Below, one piece after another: positions 28,047-36,562 of a stretch of 64,000 bases of DNA. The position numbers were made by a program, and so were the translations under genes. Every line of letters begins with the position of its first letter. Position 1 is the first letter of the stretch. The notes beneath the pieces were generated by a model that worked only from the letters and a program-made list of their open reading frames with translations, did no database searches and was not told the origin of the DNA. The stretch is from assembly GCF_030409755.1 (NCBI RefSeq), contig NZ_JAUFQE010000001.1, positions 992,001 through 1,056,000 of the forward strand, in the 5' to 3' direction. The stretch comes from Vibrio lentus (GTDB taxonomy: Bacteria; Pseudomonadota; Gammaproteobacteria; Enterobacterales; Vibrionaceae).

Positions 28047-28056
28047 CATCCTCCCG
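28047..28056 (-). promoter_or_regulatory. Candidate MalT box before malP
   Basis: Minus-strand CGGGAGGATG matches 8 of 10 positions of the MalT consensus GGGGA(T/G)GAGG. It lies 70 bp upstream of the malP start. Confidence 0.45.
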
Positions 28057-28156
28057 CCCGTACGACTAACTAGGAGTAGATGATAGGGCGTAGGGGGCGT
28101 ACCGACATAGGGTTAGTGATCTGACTCTCATGTTCTGAATGAGAACAAAAACTTGG

Positions 28157-28172
28157 AGTGACTGGGATCACA
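28157..28172. promoter_or_regulatory. Candidate CRP site (malP side)
   Basis: AGTGA-N6-TCACA, one mismatch from the consensus half sites. It lies 180 bp before malP. Confidence 0.45.
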
Positions 28173-28339
28173 AGCTCCCGTTCGATAACTTAACTTCAAA
28201 TGATGTGACTTTTATTTAACCCAATTGAAGTCATTGCCAAATCTGAGTTTCAGATCACGAAAATATTTTCCGCCTCTCATCTTTTGCAGAGAAACATGTG
28301 TAGGTAAGGACAAAGTCACATTCACAAACCACCCCGCAA

Positions 28340-28355
28340 AGTGAGCAAAGTCACA
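28340..28355. promoter_or_regulatory. Candidate CRP site (malT side)
   Basis: AGTGA-N6-TCACA, the same form as the site at 28157, about 190 bp before malT. In E. coli malT transcription depends on CRP. Confidence 0.45.
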
Positions 28356-28544
28356 AATAAAGGGCGTAGAACACTAAAAACATGCAGGAGTGCAAGGTTT
28401 CTGAGGAGGATCATAGTCGGTAACGTTTTGCTTCACGTAATATGAGTAAAGACTTAAGTAATCAGGCTAATATCATTGGACTGTACTCAACGATAGATTG
28501 AGATATTCCAGAACATAGCCACGGAATAGGTGTAAAACTTCGAC

Positions 28545-31253
28545 ATGTGGATCCCTTCGAAACTGACTCGTCCCGGCCGCTTACACAATGCAATCCTGCG
28601 ACCTAGAGTTCTCGATCTGCTTCAGAATGCAGATTGCTACAAGCTCGTATTGTTCCGCTCTCCTGCGGGGTATGGCAAGACCACTATGGCTGCGCAATGG
28701 CTGGTAGATAAACCCAATGTGGGTTGGTACAGCATTGACGATAGTGACAATGATGCCTTTCGCTATATCAACTACTTACTTCAATCTCTTAACAAAGCGA
28801 CTCAAAATGCCTGTCCTAATGCCCAAAAATTGGCAGAAAAGCGACAGTTCTCATCACTGCATTCTTTGTTAAGCGAAGTATTCGCCGAGATGTCTGAATT
28901 CCACCAAGAATGTTTCCTTGTGCTGGATGACTACCACTTAGTTAATAACGATGACATTCACGAGGCGATGCGCTTTTTCCTCAAGCACATGCCCGACAAT
29001 CTAACGCTTGTTGTGACTAGCCGTGGGACACCACCACTTGGCACCGCAAACCTCCGCGTTCGTGATTTGATGATTGAAATTGGCAACGACTCTCTGGCTT
29101 TTGATACAGAAGAGACGACGCGCTTCTTCAATCAACGTGTCGCCGATGGCGTAGATGACACAACCGCTGGCAGTATCTGTACTTATGTTGAGGGGTGGCC
29201 TTCGGCGTTACAGCTTATTGCCCTTCAAGCTCAACATCAAAAACGCACGCTGGCACAGTCTGCTGAATCTTTCTCTCACTTTAACCATGCCCACCTTTGG
29301 GATTACTTGGTTGAAGAAGTATTCGACCTGCTAGACAAAGAAACCCGACAATTCTTGATGCAGTGTTCAGTGCTTGATCATTTCAATGACGAATTAGTCT
29401 GCGCGCTTACACAACGTGAAGACGCGCTGGGTATGATCGAATCACTCAACCGATTTGGCTTATTCATCTACCCTCTTGAAGGCGAGAAGAACTGGTACCG
29501 ATTCCACAATCTGTTCGGTGAATTTCTTGCCCACGAACGCCAAGCTCGAATTCCACAACAAGAAGCCGAGTTGCACAGAAGTGCCGCTAAAGCATGGATC
29601 AAACAGAAAACGCCTCATCAAGCACTGCGACATGCACAACGTGCTGAAGATCCAGAACTGATCATTCAAATCCTGACGGAACACGGTTGGCCGATGTTCA
29701 ACCAGGGTGAGTTATCTTCGTTAGAGATGGCGATCAAACAGCTAACCACGGATCAGCTATACAGTGAGCCGAAGCTATCGATGCTGCGCGCTTGGCTGGC
29801 ACAAAGTCAGCATCGCTATGATCAAGTGGGCACTCTTTTAGAAGAAGCGGAAACGCAGTATCAAGCTCGAAACATCGAACTGGATACTCAGCAACAAGGT
29901 CAATACAACGCCCTGCGTGCGCAAGTTGCTATTAACAGCAATGAGCCAGAGAAAGCATTGGAATTAGCTGAGCTTTCGTTGAGTCAGTTGAACACCACCG
30001 TTTATCGTAGCCGCATTGTTGCGACCTCTGTTGTTGGTGAAGTGAACCACGTAATGGGTAACCTGAGCCGTGCTCTGCCGATGATGCAACAAACGGAGAA
30101 ACTGGCTCGCCAGTATCAGGTTTACCATCAAGCACTGTGGGCAATTCTGCAACAGAGCGAAATCCTGATTGCTCAAGGTTATGTTCAAGCGGCCTTTGAG
30201 CTGCAAGACAGCGCGTTCAAATTGATTGAAGAACACCAGCTGCAATACGTGCCTCTGCATGAGTTCTTACTGCGTGTTCGAGCTCAAATCTTCTGGTGCT
30301 GGAACCGATTAGATGAAGCGGAAGAGTGTTGTTACAAGGGCTTAGACATCCTTGGCCACCACTCACCAAGTAAGCACCTGCACAGCTATTCAATGTTGGC
30401 TCGCATATCGCTTAGCCGTGGTGAAATTGATAAAGCATCTAAGTTTATCGACCAAATTCAGCACTTGTTACGCCAATCAACTTACCACGTGGATTGGACA
30501 GCGAATGCATCACTTTCATTGATCTTATTCTGGCAGGTAAAAGGTGATAAAGACGCCATCCGTGACTGGCTAAGTGTTGCAGTTCGTCCTGAATCGGCGA
30601 GTAACCACTTCTGCCAGCTTCAGTGGCGAAACATCGTAAGATCTCACATCATTCTTGAACAATATGAAGAAGCGGAAGAAGCGCTGACCTTCCTGAAAAG
30701 CGAAGCACAGCGTTCACACCTGATCACGGATACCAATAGAAACTTGATTGTTGAAGCCGTGCTGCGCACACAGATCAACGATGAAGACAGCGCTCGTTTA
30801 TTGCTTGAAGAAGCGCTTCATATGACCAATCAAACCGGAATGGTAGGTAACTTTTTGGTCGACGGTGGCACTATCGGGCACATATTGGATAAGTTGAGTA
30901 GCAAGCCAGGCCTAGGCGATTTAGAACGTCACCGTGCTCAGCAGATCATGAAAGATATCTCGACGACTCAACGTAGCCGTTCGGTTCATTTTGACGAAGA
31001 CTTTGTGGAGAATCTGGTTAATCACCCGAATATTCCAGAACTTGTGCGCACTAGCCCACTCACCCAGCGGGAATGGCAGGTGCTTGGTCTGATCTACTCT
31101 GGATTCAGTAATGAGCAGATCGCTCAAGAACTTGACGTAGCAGGTACGACTATCAAGACTCACATCCGTAACCTTTACCAAAAGCTTAACATTGCCAACC
31201 GTAAAGAAGCGATCAGCACAGCAGAAAACTTGTTGCAGTTGATGGGATACTAA
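28545..31253 (+). CDS. malT: Maltose regulon transcriptional activator MalT
   Basis: A 902-residue STAND-family ATPase regulator that binds maltotriose and ATP, oligomerises and activates maltose genes. It begins [24 protein letters not shown]. Walker A is [15 protein letters not shown] (about residue 40) and the Walker B-like segment is [10 protein letters not shown]. The winged-helix and SUPR/TPR-like helical regions fill the middle. The C-terminal LuxR helix-turn-helix is [36 protein letters not shown]. Length matches E. coli MalT (901). It is divergent from malP, as in enterobacteria. Confidence 0.96.
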   Translation: MWIPSKLTRPGRLHNAILRPRVLDLLQNADCYKLVLFRSPAGYGKTTMAAQWLVDKPNVGWYSIDDSDNDAFRYINYLLQSLNKATQNACPNAQKLAEKRQFSSLHSLLSEVFAEMSEFHQECFLVLDDYHLVNNDDIHEAMRFFLKHMPDNLTLVVTSRGTPPLGTANLRVRDLMIEIGNDSLAFDTEETTRFFNQRVADGVDDTTAGSICTYVEGWPSALQLIALQAQHQKRTLAQSAESFSHFNHAHLWDYLVEEVFDLLDKETRQFLMQCSVLDHFNDELVCALTQREDALGMIESLNRFGLFIYPLEGEKNWYRFHNLFGEFLAHERQARIPQQEAELHRSAAKAWIKQKTPHQALRHAQRAEDPELIIQILTEHGWPMFNQGELSSLEMAIKQLTTDQLYSEPKLSMLRAWLAQSQHRYDQVGTLLEEAETQYQARNIELDTQQQGQYNALRAQVAINSNEPEKALELAELSLSQLNTTVYRSRIVATSVVGEVNHVMGNLSRALPMMQQTEKLARQYQVYHQALWAILQQSEILIAQGYVQAAFELQDSAFKLIEEHQLQYVPLHEFLLRVRAQIFWCWNRLDEAEECCYKGLDILGHHSPSKHLHSYSMLARISLSRGEIDKASKFIDQIQHLLRQSTYHVDWTANASLSLILFWQVKGDKDAIRDWLSVAVRPESASNHFCQLQWRNIVRSHIILEQYEEAEEALTFLKSEAQRSHLITDTNRNLIVEAVLRTQINDEDSARLLLEEALHMTNQTGMVGNFLVDGGTIGHILDKLSSKPGLGDLERHRAQQIMKDISTTQRSRSVHFDEDFVENLVNHPNIPELVRTSPLTQREWQVLGLIYSGFSNEQIAQELDVAGTTIKTHIRNLYQKLNIANRKEAISTAENLLQLMGY

Positions 31254-31282
31254 AACGGATTCGAGATTCGTGAGAAAGCAGA

Positions 31283-31314
31283 AGCTAGTCACTAATGGTG
31301 GCTGGCTTTTTTTT
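31283..31314 (+). terminator. malT terminator
   Basis: Ten-pair stem AGCTAGTCAC / GTGGCTGGCT (with wobbles), loop TAATG, then eight T. Confidence 0.88.
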
Positions 31315-31807
31315 CGCTTGGACATTCAGGAAATAGCAGACAACAGAGAGCAGAGAACCAAATGACAGGCAAAAAAATAGCCAACCGCAATAATCGCGAT
31401 TGGCTCTATATATATGTGAACAAATCAAAAGTTCACTAACAACGTCAGTTGGCTAGGTGACCCTCGGCTTAAGAAGGGTCAATCTATACAATGCAGTTAG
31501 CGTGCCAACTTTAATTTGGCGTTTTATAAGCTCTGCATCGCATAAAACCCTCGAATTTAACATGCGAATTGCAAAGTGCATTTGCATAATGCAACCACGA
31601 TGCAATATCGATAAGATACCAGTTTCATCAATACCCTTAATGACAAATCACTAAGTGCTTGTATTTTAAATATTAGGCAAATGTTCACTTCAACTTATTG
31701 CCTTACAATTAAGAAGGTAATAAAAGCGCCTCGCTAAAGGCATATTCATACTTTTTTTACACTAAAGTTTGTATACTGCACAAAATCACCCTCAACTCTA
31801 TGAAGCA
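31315..31807. other. Intergenic region malT / DUF368 with several small inverted repeats
   Basis: Nearly 500 bp without a convincing gene. Hairpin-capable pieces are AGCCAA...TTGGCT (31379-31406), TGACCCT...AGGGTCA (31458-31481) and GCCAACTTTAATTTGGC (around 31505). A 65-codon ORF here looks random. No integron attC signature was confirmed. Confidence 0.5.
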
Positions 31808-32728
31808 ATGAACTACTTAAGTACTTTTTTCAAAGGCATGGCAATGGGCGCAGCCGACGTTGTCCCTGGCGTGTCGGGCGGAACCATCGCATTCATCACT
31901 GGTATTTACGATACGCTGCTAGAAAGCATTCGCAGAATTAACCCTAGCGTTCTTGGCTTATGGAAACGCGAAGGCTTCAAAGCTGCGTTTAACCACATCA
32001 ACGGATTTTTCCTGATTTCACTGTTCGCTGGCGTTTTCACCAGTATTGCGACATTCGCAAAACTGATTTCTTGGTTATTGGTCACGCACCCGGTTCCTTT
32101 GTGGTCGTTCTTCTTTGGCCTTATCCTGGTGTCGGTTTTCCATATTCTTAAGCAAGTAGAAAAGCGCGATATGATTCGATTCGTATTTTTGCTGCTTGGT
32201 GTTGCCTTCGCTTATAGCATTACTGTGCTTAAGCCTCTGCAAATGGAGCCAACGAGTATAAACCTGCTGATTGCGGGCGCGATTGCGATATGTGCCATGA
32301 TCTTACCTGGTATCTCCGGCAGCTTTATTCTATTACTGATAGGCATGTACAGCCCTGTGTTAGGTGCCGTAAAAGAGTTCCAAATCGATGTGCTTGCGCT
32401 ATTTCTTAGCGGCTGTGTGCTTGGGCTATTAACCTTCTCACACGTACTTTCATGGCTACTACGCTCATTCCGCGATTTCACATTGGTGTTCTTAACCGGT
32501 TTGATGATTGGCACGCTACCTAAGATCTGGCCTTGGAAAGAGACCATCAGCTGGCGCACTAACTCAAAAGGTGAACAAGTTCCTCTGATTCAAGAAAACC
32601 TATCGCCATTCGACTTTGAAGCAGTGACCTCTCAGCCTTCTCAGTTGGTGTTGGCAATTGTGATGATGCTTGTAGCGATTGCTCTGGTCCTTGGGTTAGA
32701 GAAATTTGCAGAGCGCAACGCGGACTAG
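31808..32728 (+). CDS. popT: DUF368 membrane protein, probable polyprenyl-phosphate translocase (PopT-type)
   Basis: About 306 residues from the ATG at 31808; the frame extends to a TTG at 31769. It has roughly eight to ten membrane helices. It shows the DUF368 hallmark near the start, GMAMGAADVVPGVSGGTIAFITGIYD, and its inverted counterpart LPGISGSFILLLIGMY in the middle. DUF368 proteins have been described as undecaprenyl-phosphate translocases (PopT) that recycle the lipid carrier to the inner leaflet, important at alkaline pH in Vibrio cholerae. No operon partners are present; a terminator follows. Confidence 0.87.
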   Translation: MNYLSTFFKGMAMGAADVVPGVSGGTIAFITGIYDTLLESIRRINPSVLGLWKREGFKAAFNHINGFFLISLFAGVFTSIATFAKLISWLLVTHPVPLWSFFFGLILVSVFHILKQVEKRDMIRFVFLLLGVAFAYSITVLKPLQMEPTSINLLIAGAIAICAMILPGISGSFILLLIGMYSPVLGAVKEFQIDVLALFLSGCVLGLLTFSHVLSWLLRSFRDFTLVFLTGLMIGTLPKIWPWKETISWRTNSKGEQVPLIQENLSPFDFEAVTSQPSQLVLAIVMMLVAIALVLGLEKFAERNAD

Positions 32729-32806
32729 CTATTCAGAAAACAAATGGGAAACGTGTTACATGGATGAGTCCCGTAAATACTGAGTTCAACATCCCTATTA
32801 TTTAAA

Positions 32807-32836
32807 TAAAAGCGAAGCCTATGGCTTCGCTTTTTT
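32807..32836 (+). terminator. Terminator after DUF368 gene
   Basis: Stem AGCGAAGCC / GGCTTCGCT with loop TAT, A-run before and six T after. Confidence 0.92.
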
Positions 32837-32932
32837 AGTTCTACCATACGCACAAAATTGCTTTTTGATACAAGCACGTATTGAGGGGTGTGATAACATC
32901 GCCGCTCTTATAAAATTAGATGAGAACACGAC

Positions 32933-33373
32933 ATGCACTCTGCATTAAAGGTTGCTGCTCTTGGGATCGCTCTCGTGGCAGGCTTTTATGGGCCGCAAGC
33001 AATTCAGCAATTTAAATCAGCGATGGAGCAAGCCTCTGCTGACGTTAACTTAGATGATTACTGCATGCTTTCAACCACATCGTGTGAGCAAAATGCGGTT
33101 GCGATGACACTCGATAGTGAAACAGCTCAGCCACTCGTTCCAAGCAAAATCAAAGTAGTTTGGGAAGGCGCAGCTTCTGACACATTAATGCTGTCACTTA
33201 TTGGCTTAGAGATGGAAATGGGATCTGCGCGTTTTCAATTAAAGAGCATTGGCAATAATACCTATGAAGGTGATGTAATTTTACCTGTATGTACTTTAGA
33301 TAAAATGACATGGGTCGGTGAGCTCACTGATGGTGTCGATACTGTAAACCCTGCAATAAGGATGGCAAGATGA
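32933..33373 (+). CDS. Unknown secreted/anchored protein, first gene of copper-delivery cluster (YtkA-like pattern)
   Basis: A 146-residue protein with one hydrophobic N-terminal segment (ALKVAALGIALVAGFYG), so it is periplasmic or anchored. Cysteines occur as CMLSTTSC and VCTLD. The stretch SLIGLEMEMGSARFQLKSIGNNTYEGDVILPVCTLDKMTWVGEL has the spacing of the small beta-sandwich YtkA/FixH type (Met-rich turn, then Gly-x-Tyr-x-Gly and a Trp strand). That is only a pattern match by eye. It overlaps the SCO1 gene by 4 bases (ATGA), and a PCuAC chaperone follows, so a role in copper delivery to cytochrome oxidase is likely but unproven. Confidence 0.7.
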   Translation: MHSALKVAALGIALVAGFYGPQAIQQFKSAMEQASADVNLDDYCMLSTTSCEQNAVAMTLDSETAQPLVPSKIKVVWEGAASDTLMLSLIGLEMEMGSARFQLKSIGNNTYEGDVILPVCTLDKMTWVGELTDGVDTVNPAIRMAR

Positions 33374-33966
33374 GTAGAAATTGGTCGTTAGCATTGGTTG
33401 TCGCTTTTGTACTTGGCTTTGGTGTCAAAAGCTATCTTGATGGACAAAACGAAGTTCAAGAACAACACGCAGCAAAACAAGAGTTCTCCGCAACGACTCT
33501 TTTCGGCAAGGACAACCAGCCAACGAAAATCTTTGACCAAACCGATGACAGAATTCGTATCGTTTACTTCGGTTTCACACGTTGCCCAGATGTCTGCCCG
33601 ACTTCTTTGGCGATGTTAGCCGGAGCACTTAACCAAGTCTCTGACGAAGCAAAAGCGAAAATTCGCCCGATGTTTGTTTCGCTTGATCCTGAACGTGATG
33701 CAGCAGAAGCCTCTTACGAATACGCGCAATACTTCCATCCAATGATGGAAGGGTTAAGTGGCCCGTTAGATGTAACAACAACGCTTGCGCATAACTACGG
33801 TGTTATTTTCAGAAAAACAAAGCTTGAAGGTTCAGAGTTGGAATACACCCTCGACCACAGCTCATATTTTTATTTTTTAAAGCCCGACGGCACACTGATT
33901 ACCAAAGTGCCGCATACGTTAACGCCAGCGCCAATTGTTGAGGCCATCAACAAATTGACGCAGTAA
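33370..33966 (+). CDS. SCO1/SenC-family copper chaperone
   Basis: A 198-residue, membrane-anchored thioredoxin-fold protein that helps assemble the CuA site of cytochrome oxidase. An N-terminal helix (WSLALVVAFVLGFGVKSYL) anchors it. The copper-binding CxxxC is in FTRCPDVCPTSLAML, and the third ligand His is in YTLDHSSYFYFLKPDG. Length is typical. It is coupled by overlap to the upstream unknown gene and lies 86 bp before the PCuAC gene. Confidence 0.93.
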   Translation: MSRNWSLALVVAFVLGFGVKSYLDGQNEVQEQHAAKQEFSATTLFGKDNQPTKIFDQTDDRIRIVYFGFTRCPDVCPTSLAMLAGALNQVSDEAKAKIRPMFVSLDPERDAAEASYEYAQYFHPMMEGLSGPLDVTTTLAHNYGVIFRKTKLEGSELEYTLDHSSYFYFLKPDGTLITKVPHTLTPAPIVEAINKLTQ

Positions 33967-34052
33967 AACGTAAAAATAAAGAACTTACTCAATAAAGTTC
34001 GAACTAAAAAAGTCAGGTCCCAGACCAAAACATAAAAACTAAGGACAACAAC

Positions 34053-34511
34053 ATGAAGTTAAAAGCTCTTGCTCTAGCAGGCTTACTGCTTGCACCTCTT
34101 GCTCATGCTAAAGGTGACATTATGGTTCACGACGCTTACGCTCGCGCAACACCACCTTCAGCGGTCAACAGCGCTGTTTTCACCACCCTAATGAACCACA
34201 GCGATAAAGAACGCTCTATCGTAGCGGCAACGACACCTGCAGCAGGTAAAGTAGAACTTCATGATGTCATCATGGATGGCGATGTAATGAAAATGCGCCA
34301 AGTTCAGCAGATCACGATCCCTGCAAATGGTGAAGCGGTACTTAAACCGGGCAGCCTACACATCATGTTATTCGATCTAGCAAGCAGCTTAAAAGAAGGC
34401 GAGAAAATCGAAATGACACTGACTTACGCAAACGGTGAAACTCAGACATTCGATGCACCAGTGAAGAAAGTAATGAGCGGCATGAAAAAGATGGATCACG
34501 ATCATCACTAA
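34053..34511 (+). CDS. Periplasmic copper chaperone PCu(A)C
   Basis: A 152-residue secreted protein with signal peptide MKLKALALAGLLLAPLAHA. The family copper motif H-x10-M-x21-H-x-M is visible as ELHDVIMDGDVMKM followed by LHIM. The C-terminus (MSGMKKMDHDHH) is Met/His-rich and may bind extra copper. It delivers Cu(I), with SCO1, to the CuA centre of cytochrome oxidase. AAGGA precedes the ATG. Confidence 0.92.
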   Translation: MKLKALALAGLLLAPLAHAKGDIMVHDAYARATPPSAVNSAVFTTLMNHSDKERSIVAATTPAAGKVELHDVIMDGDVMKMRQVQQITIPANGEAVLKPGSLHIMLFDLASSLKEGEKIEMTLTYANGETQTFDAPVKKVMSGMKKMDHDHH

Positions 34512-34584
34512 TTTGGCACCACTTGATGTTCAACGATACTGATTATAAGTAGAAGTGAATATTAGACAAAAATTAGACAAAATT

Positions 34585-34619
34585 AAGCCACGATGACTTC
34601 TCGCCATCGTGGCTTTTTG
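34585..34619 (+). terminator. Terminator of the copper cluster
   Basis: Stem AAGCCACGATG / CATCGTGGCTT with a 9-base loop, followed by a T-run. Confidence 0.92.
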
Positions 34620-34681
34620 TTAAACTGGGTTCGCTTTCTATTTGAAGCCTGAACCCATTAATAACCCAAGGAGAATAGAAG

Positions 34682-34729
34682 ATGATTGTAATCAAAACAC
34701 TAAAACTGGCAGTAAAAGTAACGCGTTAA
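34682..34729 (+). CDS. Candidate 15-residue small protein or leader peptide
   Basis: ATG to TAA encoding MIVIKTLKLAVKVTR, with AAGGAG ending 8 bases before the ATG. The peptide is basic and alternates hydrophobic and charged residues. It starts 62 bp after a terminator and ends 73 bp before a structured RNA candidate. The strong ribosome site is the only evidence for translation. Confidence 0.35.
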   Translation: MIVIKTLKLAVKVTR

Positions 34730-34801
34730 TTTGTTTGGTTAATCCAACTTAAATATCGATCGACCAACATCTCGTCACCCGTTGACTACCGCACACTTTT
34801 A

Positions 34802-34866
34802 CCCGGTTTGCTATTGATCCGTAAGAGATCAATCTCTCATGCCAATAGCGCATGACTAAATCCGGG
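34802..34866 (+). ncRNA. Candidate structured RNA with three nested stems
   Basis: Outer stem CCCGG (34802-34806) / CCGGG (34862-34866), middle stem GCTATTG (34810-34816) / CAATAGC (34843-34849), inner hairpin AGAGA (34824-34828) / TCTCT (34833-34837). All arms are perfect. It has no T-tract at its end, so it is not a simple terminator. It could be part of the rsgA leader or an independent small RNA. No known family was recognised; the plus strand is chosen only to match the flanking genes. Confidence 0.4.
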
Positions 34867-35043
34867 GTCCTATCTATTTGAATTCGACCCAAGCTCAAAC
34901 ATTTTTGACGTCTCGACGCTTTTTAATCTCAGCAATACTTTTTGGTCTCATTACCTCTTTTGATCTCATCAACAAATAAGAGGTCTCACAAGATGTTAAT
35001 GCTCTCACAAGAAAAGAAAGCTCGCACGTCTGGGTAAATAAAC

Positions 35044-36108
35044 ATGAATTCACAAACAGCATTTTCTCATCCAATGTCACTTCAACAGCTTGGATGGCAA
35101 CCTGTATTTCAGCAACAACTGACACTCGAAGACTATGACAACTCCGTCATTGCTCGTATTACCGCACACCATCGCAGCGGCTATACTCTGGCGTCAGAAC
35201 AAGGCGAAATCGTTCTACCCGTTCATCAAAACCAGCCAGCAATGACGGTTGGAGACTGGGTGATATTAAACGCTGAGCTACAATTCGACCGCTTGCTAGA
35301 ACGTCAGTCGATCTTCAGCCGTAAAGCGGCGGGCAGTCGCGTAGCAGAACAGTACATTTCAGCCAATATCGATACCGTGTTTATCGTGGTCTCGTTAAAC
35401 AATGACTTTAATCTGAGCCGCATCGAACGCTATCTAGCGCTCGCCAACGAAGCGCAGGTTGAAGCGGTTATCGTCCTCACTAAGAAAGACTTGTGTGACG
35501 ACTACGAAGACAAAGTACAACAAGTGCAAAGCTTAGATTCGATGTTGATGATCGAAGCGGTGAACAGCCTAGACCAAGACTCGACTCAAGTATTGTCGCC
35601 TTGGTGTAAAACAGGCAAGACCGTTGCTTTAATGGGTTCATCCGGTGTAGGTAAATCGACCTTGGTCAACTCGTTGCTTGGTGACTTTCAGCAAGCTACT
35701 GGTGGCATTCGAGAAGACGACAGTAAAGGTCGCCACACGACAACATCACGATCATTGCATTTATTGTCATCTGGAGGCTTGTTGTTAGATACACCGGGAA
35801 TGCGTGAGCTACAACTCGCCGATTGTGCCGAGGGTGTAAGTGAAACATTTTCCGATGTGGAAGAGTTAGCCATGCATTGTCGCTTCTCTGATTGCAGCCA
35901 TGAGTCAGAACCAGGATGCGCAATACGCAGAGCCATTGAAAGCGGTGAGCTTTCTGAAAGACGATTCTCTAACTATGAGAAGCTACTCAGAGAGCAAGCA
36001 AGAAATGGAGCGTCATTGGCAGAACAGAGAGCGAGCAGTAAACAGCTTTCTAAAATGTACAAAACCGTGCAATCAGAGAGCCGTAATATCAAGAAATCGT
36101 CTAAATAG
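35044..36108 (+). CDS. rsgA: Ribosome small-subunit-dependent GTPase A
   Basis: A 354-residue circularly permuted GTPase that checks late maturation of the 30S subunit. Order of parts: OB-fold (about 35-110), G4 TKKDL, then G1 [16 protein letters not shown] (about 199), G3 DTPGMREL, and a C-terminal zinc knuckle with [16 protein letters not shown]. All key elements are present. Many gammaproteobacteria carry rsgA beside orn or psd; neither is here, so this may be a second copy or a moved gene. Confidence 0.94.
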   Translation: MNSQTAFSHPMSLQQLGWQPVFQQQLTLEDYDNSVIARITAHHRSGYTLASEQGEIVLPVHQNQPAMTVGDWVILNAELQFDRLLERQSIFSRKAAGSRVAEQYISANIDTVFIVVSLNNDFNLSRIERYLALANEAQVEAVIVLTKKDLCDDYEDKVQQVQSLDSMLMIEAVNSLDQDSTQVLSPWCKTGKTVALMGSSGVGKSTLVNSLLGDFQQATGGIREDDSKGRHTTTSRSLHLLSSGGLLLDTPGMRELQLADCAEGVSETFSDVEELAMHCRFSDCSHESEPGCAIRRAIESGELSERRFSNYEKLLREQARNGASLAEQRASSKQLSKMYKTVQSESRNIKKSSK

Positions 36109-36142
36109 CCGTTTCTTAGAGTAGGTTTTACAGCACATAATT

Positions 36143-36210
36143 AAGCCCCATGTCCCTAACGTGCCTTAGCTTATCTAGCTTATTAACGCATTAGGCTTGG
36201 GGCTTTTTTG
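36143..36210 (+). terminator. Long terminator hairpin after rsgA
   Basis: AAGCCCCA / TGGGGCTT (with an inner CCTAA / TTAGG extension) enclose about 30 bases and are followed by six T. The T-run is also the start of the 19-bp repeat array. Confidence 0.75.
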
Positions 36211-36259
36211 TATCAGCGGGGTTTCTTTGCATCAACAGGGCTTCTTTGTATTAACAGGA
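36203..36259. repeat. Three tandem imperfect 19-bp repeats
   Basis: Units at 36203-36221, 36222-36240 and 36241-36259 share the core TTTGYATYARCRGG. The first overlaps the rsgA terminator's T-tract. No function is apparent. Confidence 0.7.
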
Positions 36260-36562
36260 ACTCGATGGGATCATTTCTGCACACAATGATCTCGTGATTG
36301 GACACTGACACCACTCTCACCAGAACATTGACCCGAATGAGTATTATCACACAGATTTATATCTCAATCAGAGTACAAAAATTTAACATTTAGCTCTAAA
36401 AACACCACGTAGCGCAAACAATCACCCTAAATCTAAACTATTCCTAGACACTCCGTAGGATCCCGCTAATATGACCGCCCATTCCACTAGTGTATAGTTG
36501 GATTTGGTACAACTTTATAAAAAGATACATCACTATAATAAATTAACAATTGCAGGTATTTT
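36260..36562. other. Upstream region of sstT
   Basis: About 300 bp, AT-rich, with no gene and no operator that I could name. Confidence 0.4.

Larger units (their letters stand above)
27978..28544. other. Divergent regulatory region malP / malT
   Basis: 567 bp with no gene. It holds a MalT-box-like site (28047-28056, minus), a second weaker MalT-like core (28400-28409, plus) and two CRP-like sites (28157-28172 and 28340-28355). This fits a region where MalT and CRP control the malP operon and CRP controls malT. Confidence 0.6.
34620..35043. other. Intergenic region before rsgA with small ORF, nested stems and direct repeats
   Basis: 424 bp. It contains a 15-codon ORF with a strong ribosome site (34682-34729), a three-tier stem structure (34802-34866) and a 10-bp direct repeat TCTCACAAGA (34984-34993 and 35003-35012) shortly before rsgA. 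Details are given in separate entries. Confidence 0.6.

Noticed and set aside
31496..31600. Possible integron attC site (GTTAGCG near inverted repeats)
   Set aside because: The core does not fit GTTRRRY, no matching partner core was found, and no cassette gene or integrase is nearby.
31457..31654. 65-codon plus-strand ORF downstream of malT
   Set aside because: No ribosome site, random-looking composition, and it runs through several small inverted repeats.
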